A stretch of DNA of 64,000 nucleotides, from assembly GCF_000237925.1 (NCBI RefSeq), contig NC_031502.1:20272909-20336908 (forward strand). Reading direction: 5' to 3'. A model generated the notes under the pieces. The model had not been told where the DNA came from, made no database searches, and was given only the letters and a program-made list of their open reading frames with translations. The translations under genes and the position numbers were made by a program. Below are positions 34,206-46,200 of this stretch, in pieces; position 1 is the first letter of the stretch, and every line of letters begins with the position of its first letter. The stretch comes from Schistosoma mansoni (lineage: Eukaryota > Platyhelminthes > Trematoda > Strigeidida > Schistosomatidae).

Positions 34206-37200
34206 GTGAGTTTTGCTGTGAGATTCCGAATAGACTCATAACCATATCCGTATTTTATGTCGGTACGTCACTCTAAATCGTTTGAAGTAATGCGGGTACG
34301 TGCAATGCACTTAAAGTCAAAATAATTTTCCGATAAAAGCATAATATGACCAGACTTACATTACAGACAACTTGTTCGTATAAATTATCTCGGTGGTGCT
34401 AGCCATTTTTTTGAGTAATCAGTAATTCATTAATATATACGAGGTCGATTCATGTAGTGAACCTGGATCTTACGGGTTTTCGCGGATGAAGTTTAACTTT
34501 ACATAAAAAGATAACAGCAGTAATTTCCAGTACTAAGCTTATAACAATACTTCGGTAATGATTCTAGAGAGCCCTTTTCTTAATTTGAGCGGCTCGTGTT
34601 TCTGGCATCATGTATCAAACTTTGCAAGTAAGAGTTGCAGTATAATGACTGTCTGGAAAAGAGTTGCGTTTCCTGCTTCAGGTTTTCGTTAATTTACGAG
34701 TACAGGTCCGCGTACTTGGCTTTCAGCCACACCATATGTTAAGGTTGGTGATACTGCTCGGTATAGTTCTACCAAGTCACAACCACCCTTTATATCCCTT
34801 TCCTTATAATACTTAAAGTGAGCAACCGGCTATTGACTGGGTATGTAGAGCTAAGTTTCAGATTCATACTTATCCTTTAGTTAGAAATTTGCCACAGTAA
34901 TTCAGATAAATCCACTTTTCTAAGCTTTGTCTTAACCAACATTTTACTAGATAAATCCACTTCGTTGTATTTTATGTCATTTCCAAGATGATAAACAGAT
35001 TGAAGCCTCAAGGAACTGGGCTGGAAATCGGTCTCATTTGTCTAGACATATTAATTCCATCTTCGTATAAGTCTTGTTTTCAATCTTCTGTTCACTCAAT
35101 TCTTTTGGATCATATTCTTTGTTTGCTTTCATCAGTCTCTTAAATGCACATGGAGGTGACCAGACAAGGAAGCTTATCCTTTACGGATACAGAAAACAGG
35201 TTCCTACTAGTGAACATTGTTGACAGCTTTGTTGCATAGAACGTTCTTTTTATAGCGCCCCCAAATGCCCTGGTATGGGAGAGGGTGGGGAGAGTCAGCT
35301 CTGCCTCTCGAAGTGCTCTCACATGACCACGCGCATACAGCCACTTTCAGAGAAGCACTACTCACTGCCTTCTCGTGGCGGGGGTGTTGTTTACGAAACT
35401 GAGAGTATGGAAAGTGAATGTCCGGCGCTTCAGCCGGATTGGTGAACACGGAGGATCCACTTAGGCGAGTTGGAAAACCCTGATTCCAAACCAATTGTAC
35501 ACATGGGCTCAAGGATCCTGAGTGAACAAATGGCGTATGAACCTACTGTTGGTCACCGGCTACCATGGGACTGCATCACCTAACGTTGCTCCACTGCCTT
35601 ATGGACCAAACCTTTAGATCTAAGGCTCCAGGTGTGGGTCCCTAAGAGAACCACTTGCTTCGGCCTGAGAAATCGGGCAGTATCATAGCCCACACACAAA
35701 TCGAGTGACTTATGTGGCGCATATCTGTTCGGTGCCCCTTTGTACCAATACTTATGTGTTCAAATAAATAAATAATAAATCATTTTGTCTCTGCCGTTAA
35801 CCGATTTTTCAGTACATCAGAAGTCTGGTCACTTAAATTCCAGGTTCATATGAAGGTTTAGATAGTGTAAAAGGAAGACGAAGATTATCAGAACTATGCT
35901 GAATGAATAATTATAATTGTCAAATTTTCCTACATTGTCGACTCCTTAACAAGGATTATAAAAGAATATTTTCTTACTGGTTTTAAAGAAATTTACCAAT
36001 TTTCCATAACTTATCGGTATATTCATTTCTACAGCGTTTAGCTAACAAGTACAATAGTTGAAACTTAATTCGTTTTTTTTAAATAGAAAAATGGACGGAA
36101 TAATGCTATATTTATGTTTCCATGGCCAAAAATTTCTCTGAATTCTTTTTTGTAGGCTTTACAAAAAAAGATTGCTGAACAATCAGCATTGCTTAATCAA
36201 GAACAAACAATTGATCCTGAAGTGCTGACTCAAATTCATATTCTTATGTCAGAATTAACCAGACGAGCAGAAGCAGCAACAGTTCAACTTGCTAATGAAC
36301 AAGCTAGTGAAGATTTAAAGTAGGCTGTTTTTATTTGTTCTTTGATATAATCAAATTGTACATACATAGCAATGGGTTCTCTCTTTTATTTAAGAAAAGA
36401 ATAACTCGATTGTAATTGAGCACGAATCTGTCAGTCAGTTGACCTTTAGTTTTAATTCCAAGTTCAACTAAACGTAATAGTGTTTTTGAGTTGTTGACTT
36501 TATGATTTAAATCTTAAACTGTCAATGACAGGTTGTAGCTTCAAATTCAGGCCCATTACCTACCACGACTTTTACGCTTAACCACCACCTATATTGACGA
36601 ATAATGTTGGTATAGGAGTAAGTTAGAAAAAAAGTAGGAACAAGCAAGCCAATAAATGGTAACATCGGTCCATAAACTCATTGACTATTTAACTAGACCA
36701 TGTTGGTAAATCCAGGTCACGTGGCTTTAACTCGTGGGTTAACCGCGGTCAGTGTCTAGAGACATTTTATGACCTGTCAGAATCTGTCACTGACTCAGAT
36801 GCATTAACTCCTTTATTCTTCCCTTAGATCTTGAGTCTTAGTATCCCTTCATACATACACTTTCATTTCTTCGCAAACTTTTTCCTCAATGTTTAGTCTT
36901 TTTCATTATCATAGTTTATGCATTCCCCGGACTCTTTTTACCATTCATCTTGTTAATTTTGTCATCTTGCTAACATGTGATACAACGACTTAGGCAAATA
37001 CATGCTTGTGCCAGACTCTGCTTTGATTATGATTGACTTGATACCTTCTCCCATCCATGGGTTTCGACAAGTAAGAAACACTAATTCGTGTGGAAAAATG
37101 CAAAAATGGTGAATTGAAGAGGTTCTTGAGATACTAGGAATTTCCTAAAAGTCTGGTCAGTTAACAATCATTGCTCATACTAATGTAGGACAGATCTATC

Positions 37201-40200
37201 AGTTGATTCGATGTAAATTAAGTCACTATATAGCTTATTAACAAAGGAGTTATTAGAAACATTGATACGCATATTGCTGACCACTTTTGAAGCAAATCAA
37301 TCAAGCTATTATTTTTTGGTAGTAGCTAGAAAGTCACTAGAAGGTTCACTTCAAAACGGATAAAATTACTCAGTCCATTATCATTAGTGCTAGTGGACGG
37401 CTTATGCTCCTCCACGGGGGGTAACAGGCGTAATTAAGTAAGTATCATTAGTAGCTTGACACATCAGTCGTAATTTATAAACGAATCACGTCACACAACT
37501 ACGACTGTGTTTTCTTTACCATGAATATCTTTTGGAGTGGTGTTATTAGCATCTGTGCTCGTTATTTGTCATTCTAAGTAATTTACATCAATCTAAGCTG
37601 ATTATAAAGTGTACGACATAGTCAATGTTTTTTTAAAGTTGTATTAATTTGTAGTAATCGACTACTGAGTAGTGACTATTCTCATGCTTAGTTCTTAGCT
37701 TGAGCTAAATGAGGTCAATCTACATATATTGGAATTCAGAGTAAGCTATGCTAATCTGCTCCATCTTTGGTCTCTCTACGACGTTAGTCTGACTAAAAGG
37801 TCAGGCGTAAATAACATCGATCAGGTCAGAACAACTATCGACCTCCTGTATGGATGAGAACATAAGACTTATATGGCCTTCTGTACGTTCTGATCGTCAA
37901 TTTACTCTTCAAATCATTACTGAAGTGAATTTGGGAAGGCCTTCTATGCACATTAACACTAGAACGATATAGAAATGATATGAAATATTAAACAAATAAA
38001 CTAATGAGCCTGGTTCATCTTTGTAAGAATTCTAGTGATGTTTTAAACAGAAGGAGTAGAGTTAAGGAAAATTGTTGGGGATGTCCAATCCCCAGAACTT
38101 ACTTGATAAGTGGCTTAATTTTGTAATTTTGTTTTGGAAATTTGAATTTAGCTGTTTTCGCGCCAAACGCGCTCTTTTTACCTTCACATCACATTTCCCA
38201 CTTGTAACTATCTGAAACGCTATTGGTCTATTGTTTCTTTGTGTGTGCTATTTATTAATGATGCCCAGGGACAATCTGTTGCTGTATATATACGCTTGAC
38301 TTTTTCCCTTATTTGATTGCTGTGCTTCTGGCTGCTACGGAATATAACTTCCCCGCTTCCAACTTGAACTTCTTACTCTAGTTAGCTGGGTCTGGGTCGC
38401 GTCAGAATAGCTAGCTTATCGGTCCCCGGTCACAAGTCTTTGTTGCTTTCGCTACTAGTGAATTCGTAACGCTTCAGATATAACAAAAATACATTCCCAT
38501 AAATTGAAAGTATTTTAAAAGGAATAAAGTTGATGTATCTCAAATTTCATAAACTAATGTATTTATTTTCATAGTTGAAATCATGAGTCAATTGAAACTA
38601 GACTATCATGGAAAACCTGGAAGCACTGGACGGCCGTTTCGTCCTATTATGGGACTCCTCAGCAGTGTGCATCCATGATCCTGCACCCGCGAGATTTGAA
38701 CCCAGGACCTACCAGCTTCGCGCCGAAGCACTTAACTGATAGACCACTGAGCCGGCATCCAATGGCGCGAAGCTGGTAGGTCTTGGGTTCCACTACGAAC
38801 ATAATCAAGAAGATGGATGCACACTGCTGAGGAGTCCCATAATAGGACGAAACGGCCGTCCAGTGCTTCCAGGTTTTCCATGGTAGTCTAGTTTCAATTG
38901 ACTCATGATTTCAACTATGAAAATATTGAAATATCCACAAAACCCCTTCTGATCTACAATGTATTTATGTTCTTAGTTCTCGCATTTATTGGATAGATTG
39001 TGTTCACTCTTCATACTCGAAAGTGAAATGGAACTTCTTGATTATGTTCGTAGTGGAAGTGCACCTTTAAGTAGATACTTTGGTTATTCATTTCATTTAT
39101 TAATTCAATGATTACTACCTTTTTCCACAATGTTATTTTAATTTATATGGAGAGTATTTTCTTTTTACTGGGTCCCCTGTTGTGTATCAAAATGTTTTGT
39201 GTCATAGATAAAATTACTAATTAAATCAAAGGGAAATCATACAATATGCTTAAGATTTTTTTCGATTTTCAATGAAGTAACATGTACTTAAGCTTGACCA
39301 CTTCAATTTCATCATCCGGACTGTTTGTGACAATGTAGTTTAGTCGGATTTCTTTCACATACACACACACACGAGAACAACAAAACTTTCTACCTGACCA
39401 CATTTTTGTGTTGTCCTATTACTTTGAACATTCCAAAATTTTGCGTTATGTATTAATTGCTTTTTCAAAATCAATCTGTTTTACTCACTTGTGTATAACC
39501 TGTTTGTGTCCTTATGAAGTACTTCAAAATGTTTGCTTTTTGCGTTGTGTTCTCTGAGCTAAATAGTTTAATTAGGAAGCTTTCATTGCCATTCTTGACA
39601 AAATCTTCAGCGCCTACTTATATTGCGTTGAGCTTTTCGGTTATTTCATAAGTGTCCTATCAGTTCGTTCCAATGGTTACGTTTGTGAGTGGTTGTTTTC
39701 GTAGGTTTTGTTGTTTCTATTTGCCTTTGTTGGTTTAGCTGTAGTCTTGTAACTAGTTGATCTCTTCCTCATGGGTTCATAGGTTAAGTCTGTATTGATG
39801 TATTTGTTAGTTTGTGATTGATCTGAATGACATGATTTTAGAAATCTCCTGGTAATCTTGGAGTTTCCCTAGTTTAAAATTCCGACGTTTCTTCTGTCGA
39901 ATTCATATCCACAATTGTTTGGATTTACTGATATCACTGGTATCACATCACATCGTTTCAGTGTTAGTCTTTGTTTGTTTGTGTGTAGGTGAATGGAATG
40001 TTCACTGTGTCCAAAATGTTGATAAAACTCTTTATTTAAAGAAGTCATTGTATCACGTTCCCATAGCTACTGTTCCCTTTATTCCACAATTACAGTGATT
40101 TTACTCTATTTTTCGTTTTTTCTTCTTCGTGTTCACTTCTCAGTGTAATTGATCCAAATTTGTTGGCACGAATACAATCTATGGTTGATACATTGGCGCA

Positions 40201-43200
40201 TACTCGTGTATTACAAGAACAATTAAATCAAGCACGAGCTGAACGCCAACATCAACACCATCAACAACATTCAAGATATCAGCAACAACAATCAAATACT
40301 ATTGTTCGATCTATCAATGGTGTAACAGCTGGTCAACTAGAAGATGATATAAAACTAATTCGGGTTAGTCGTTGTTGTTGTGTTTTAATTTTCAAATTCA
40401 TGATCCAATGTAAGATAACAAGTGAATTCACCTATCTCATACCACCATCTAGGGTCTCTAACCACCGATCGTGGTTATTGCATGAACCACAGCCACCTAG
40501 CCTACACTTACTGATGTAACTTATTTTAATAGTCATTGACTTTACGGACTTTTATTTACGTTTACGGCAAAGATCACGCGTCAAGGCAGGCTCTGGTTAA
40601 GTATACATAATACATGTCACAACCAATAATGGTGCAGAGTTAATTTGAAAACAAGAACATTTCTTCGGTCGATTTGTTTTTTCTCTTGTTCAGTTACACG
40701 TACGTCAAAGAAAAGTGGTTAACAACAGTATGTATTTCACATACTTCCTTAGGTAGACGTTCTTATCTTTTTAATAATTCGTCTGTTTTTTTTCTAAAAT
40801 CTTTTTATAAAATTCATCTTAACATAAATGACCCAGTATTTTCACAATATTGTTGGTTAATTGATGATAGTCTGTTTTAAGCCCCCCCTGGCTCTAGATT
40901 TTATGCTATTTAACAAACGATTGGAATACGTTTGTCACAACAGTCGGGGAATGGCTCCCTAAGAAAACAGCCTGTTTCGGTTTGGGTACGCGGACAGTAT
41001 CCCATCCTTCACATATGTATTTGGTGCATCCTTGTAACAAATTTTGTGTTTAAATTAATAAATAAAGTATCGATCTCAAAATATGTGAGCTACAATAAAA
41101 CGAAGATCAAGATTACTCTGTAAATCACCTATCCAAGTGCAGATTTCTGCACTCAGCTTTGAGTTCCATCATTTATGTGAGGGATAATGGTACTACCTGG
41201 CCACCTAAACAGAATTTTGTGAAGCGAGGTGTGAACCTACCACCAATTGAACTAAAATTGAGTATTTTAACCAACAAGTCACTGTTCGTGCAGCCTGATA
41301 AAAGGTCTTCCAGTCGATTTACCTCATTTGCCCAAAAATAAAATCAAACGGTCCCCAATGTTCCATTCAACTATATTGTCTTTTTTGCCTCTTGCTTTTC
41401 TAGCCTACAGATAACCGTGGTGGTTTAGTTAGTTCAGTCAAATTAAAAACAGACACATGTATTCGGAATGATTCAAATAGATTAATACGACCTACAACAC
41501 CTCCATGTTCATCAGATGCTGAAGACGATTCTGGCATTCTACCACAATCATGTGATAGAAAACTTCACTTAGCAAAAAAGAATAAACTTGCAAATAGAAC
41601 TAGTTCGAAACATTTAGACTCCAAAGTAAGTTTAGTATTAAATTGTTATTATTATGTATGAATGACTGATATTGTCTTTCTGTCTGCTTATCAAGGATCC
41701 AGCCACAAATATCATGTTAAAAGCGCTTGATTTTGATCTTCTAAACTGGACACTTTGAATTTTATTTCAAAAGTTTAAGTACATTGTCTTGGTGTCCTTG
41801 ATTGACTGCCTCTATGTAATGTGTTGTTACATAATATTTCTATGAAAGTTTTTAAACGTTATCGAAGTTCTGAGTTGTGCAAGACCACAAAAGCAGACTC
41901 AGCATTTCATCGGTATTGGTGTATACCAATAGATTAACTAGAAGAGTTGGAAACCTCTGTTTGTAAAAAATACGCGGATATAAACTTCAGGATTCTTAAG
42001 GAGCGAATAGCTTATGAGCATTCTTCAGCCTCTAACTCCTCTTAGACAACATCTAGTGTTACTCCATTGCTCTGTGGACTATATCCTTATTATATCTACT
42101 TAGGTTCAACGCAACGGAGATAGTCTCACTAGTCGAGTTCAAAGCCTCACATACACTGACCTGTACTTGCTGAATGAGGTACACTGAAGATACGTTTATC
42201 GGTTTTTATATTTTAAGGTGTTTATGTTATTTAATTTAGTACTTCAGAATATTAAACTTGGTCATTAAGACCTTTTGTATTAGTTATTTAGATCTTCCCA
42301 TTGATGTTCAGGACTGAAATTGATCAGTCTCTTATTGGTAAATGTACATCCTGCACGCATTGCCTCGATATTGCCATTACGTCACAAGTACTATAAGCAC
42401 AGACAGATAATAGTTAGCAGTGGAATTCAGGGTGCCCGTTTGTCTTATTTGGGACTCGTCAGCTTGATGTATCTGCACCCCAGAATTGATAAATTGCATT
42501 CTTGAACATCAATGGGAAGATTCAAACAACTAATACAAATAAATTAAACTTCACCTCATTGCACAATCCAGTGGCTATCTGAACTTAGTAGCTAAGTGGA
42601 TAACTCGATGGCGTTTGAAGTGAACAGTACTGAGCCCGAGTCCCGGAGTGAAAATCAACTGTGAAATATAGATATACCCAGCTGAGGAGTCCTAAATAGG
42701 ACGAAACCGGTGTTCTGAATCCCACTGCTAGCCACTATTCATCTCTACTGATAATGTTTGCCATTAAAATTCAAATTAATGGTAAATATTACTAAGAAAA
42801 TTTGCTTGTTGTACTCTAATGACACGTAACTAAAGTGTAATATAAGTTATTTTAAATAGCTTTATGATATTTGCAAAATATCGTATTCAGTTATAGATAT
42901 TCCTCTTGGAGCCAGTATACTAGTTGTACTTACAGACAAGAATGTTCTAAGCACGTCATTTAAAATTAACCGACTGCTTTCTGGATTATTTTTTAGCCAA
43001 TTTAATTTGATTTCGAGTGAATAAAGAGTAAGAGAGTAACTAAGTGAATCATTAGAACAATAAATAGCACCTCTTGAACGTGTTTCTTTTCCTTGTTACT
43101 CAACAACATCTAGTGTCAGTCAGTCAGTCATTCACAACGTAGAACTTTGTACGTACGTACATCAGTTCGAGTTGCCATACCACATTAACACAGAGATGCA

Positions 43201-46200
43201 GTTATCGATTCAAATCCCATAGTGGTAGCTCAGTAGTAACGTCTCTGACTGTGAAGCTGAGTGACATGGGATCGAATCCGTCAGGGAGCACCAGTTCCCT
43301 CAAGATTACAGGTACACCTTGCTGACGAGTGCCAAGTAGCACGAAACCCGAGTCCAGGGTTTCCTGTTGACCACCTCACCCGACCGTTGCTGCTACCTTG
43401 ACGTGGTGGTCAGGCTTGGTTATCGTGATGAGACAATCAAGCTATACTGGCTGGAACAAACGTTCCTCAAGGTCCTACCGTGCTAGACAGGTCGGTTGAA
43501 GAGCGGTAAGACTAAAAGCAGCAATCCCAAGGTCCGAAGGAGAAGTCGTACTGCCGACTGTACAGAGGTGTGACAGCAATAAGGTGTTTCCTTCAAACAA
43601 CCAGCATAACAGCGATGCTGCCTTCCCACAAGGAGGGGTGGGGTTAGAAAAGGTCGACCCTAAAAATGCACACCTCGCCTTATCCCACGGATATCGGTCT
43701 CCGGCGGTAAGGTTCAAACAAGTACGGAGCTAACACAAAAACTACCCACAAAAAGGTCGTGTGTGACCGACCTCAAGCAGTTGTCCCTTGGGCACTGCGG
43801 TCACGCTTTCAGGTCGTTATGTCCAAAACTAATCCAACTTCTTTTTCAGGTCCCTCAAGAAATACCCTTCCACGGTGTGAGCAGCCGGGAAGTGATATTA
43901 GCCCTCATACCCGTAACTGCACACGAGACCAAGTTGGTCACATTCAAATTCTTCCCACACCTTCTAATAACTCTCTTATCTCCACGACTAACCCTTCTCA
44001 CGTCCTTTTATCACCTCTCACAACATCTAGTGACATTGTATTTTTACGAGTTTCGAACCTCTGAACTCATGTTTAAACTCACAGTTTAGAGCTTTAAAAA
44101 TAACCTTTAAGAAAACTTTTTTGCCTGAACCCAGGTGAATTTTTCAACATATATGTTCATATCATTTTGCTTACCAATAACTTGTTATCTATGTTTACAC
44201 TATTTTTATAAACAATGTGTTTTATCAGCCCTTAGATGTTGCTTTTCGTGATTCCAATATCTCTCAGGGTTCCCGTAAACATCATATATACGATTCGCAT
44301 CCAGTGCATAATTTCGATAGAGAAACTAGTCATGTAGATGGATATTTGCCATCAGATAATTCTTCATTTTCCGATCGAAATAATAGTAATATTAATTATA
44401 ATAACGATCATGTTCATCAATTTCGAGAACATTCAAATCGATTTGTCTCAGATTATGAAAATTGTGATGATTGGAATATTTCATCAGGTCAAAGAGTTCG
44501 GAATAAATATAGTCGGTAAGTTTGTTGTCTCTACATTTATCCGGTTCTATCTTGATATAATGAATGCTAATAGGTAGTATCTTATTTTTGAGTATTACAG
44601 CAGTGTTGAATGAAAACTAATCCTATTTAAATTCACTTGGTATTGTTTTGTTTGAATCTTCTCATTGGTGTTTTAGGACTATATCGAGACAATACGCACA
44701 GTATGCACATATGCCAATTAGAGACTGACCAGTTACAGTCCTAAAACATCAATGAGAAGATTCAAACAAAACAATACTAAGTGAATTTAAACTTCACCCC
44801 ATTGCACAAGGAAGTGGCTATAAGGGCTCAGTGGCCGAGGGGATAACGCGATTGATTTTGAAGTGAAAGGTACTGAGTTCGAGTCCCAGAGTGAACATCA
44901 ACTCTGAGATGCAGGTACATCCAACTGACGAGTCCCAAATAGGACGAAACGCGCGTCAAACTGGATTCCACTGCTAGCCACTATCCATCTTTGCTTACCA
45001 TAATCCTATTTGTTTTTTGTTAAATTTCCTAATATATTACTCTTTTATGTGCTCTATCTTCAAACAAAATGTTTATTGGAAGCAGAAATATTGAAGATGA
45101 ATTCCTCCGCCTCTGTATGCGAGTTATTACTTCAATACTGATCTGAATCAACGCATACTCTGACTTATAATAAGGAGCGAAGTAGTTGAGCATACTAACC
45201 ACTTCACTTCTTAGAAATCTCGTCAGATCTTGTTGGATGGTAGCTAACGAAACTTTAGGATGAACTCAGAAATCCCTATTGGGTTTTATCATCTATGACG
45301 TATCTGAAATGCCTGTCTGTCTATGAAAGGCGCGAGTATATTGCGTAACGACTCGGTTTGTTAAATGAGTAGTTGATCATGGTTATCTTAAAAAAATTCT
45401 TGCATATGACAGGAAAACAGAGTTACTAGTGCTGAGGTTGGATTTAGGGTACTCAGTAAAGATGAAAAATTGTTTGATAAAACTGTGAATCGTTGTCAGC
45501 TACGGTATCTGAAAAATCTGTGACGTATGTCCAACCACAACAATCAGTTGAGTGGAACTCGTCACTGTACATCAACTTCACTGACTATGAGAAGGCGTTT
45601 GACAGTGTGGACAGGAGAGCATTATGGAAACTTCTTCGATATTATGGAGTTTCTGAGAAGATTGTCAACATTATCCAAAACTCATACGATGGGCTACAGT
45701 GCAAAGTCGTGCATGGAGGACAGCTGACAGATGCATTTCCAGTAAGGACCGGAGTCAGACAAGACTGTCTACTCCCCCCTTTTCTCTTTCTTCTGGTGAT
45801 TGACTGGATTATGAAGAATTCGACATCTGAGGGGAAGTACGAAATACAATGGACATCTCAGAACCAATTAGACGATTTTGACTTCACAGATGACCTAGCT
45901 CTCCTGCCTCATACACACGAACAAATACAGATGAAGACAACTAATGTAGAAGTAGCCTCTGCATCAAAAGGGCTCAACATAAACAAAGGAAAAAGCAAGA
46001 TTCTCAAATAAAATACGGTGGACGCCAACCCGATCACACTTGATGGAGAAACTCTGGAAGATGTGGAAACATTCACGTACCTGGGAAGCATCATTGATAA
46101 ACAAGGAGGATCTGATGCAGATGTAAAGGCGAGGATTGGCAAAGCAAGGTAGCATTCCTACAGTTGAAGAACATATGGAACTCAAAACAACTCTCAACCA

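Larger units (their letters stand above)
38568..38955. repeat. Head-to-head pair of family C hammerhead SINEs (long palindrome)
   Basis: Left arm 38568-38675 is the complement of right arm 38812-38930 (TTTTCATAGTTGAAATCATG versus CATGATTTCAACTATGAAAA). The left (minus) copy has a full tRNA-like part to about 38765; the right (plus) copy has only a piece of it (GCGAAGCTGGTAGGTCTTGG). Two ribozymes point outward. In SCAF8 intron 4. Confidence 0.8.

Noticed and set aside
43115-43160. CRISPR-like short repeats (CAGTCAGTCAGT, CGTACGTACGTA)
   Set aside because: Simple tandem repeats at LINE-B 3' termini in an animal genome; no spacers.
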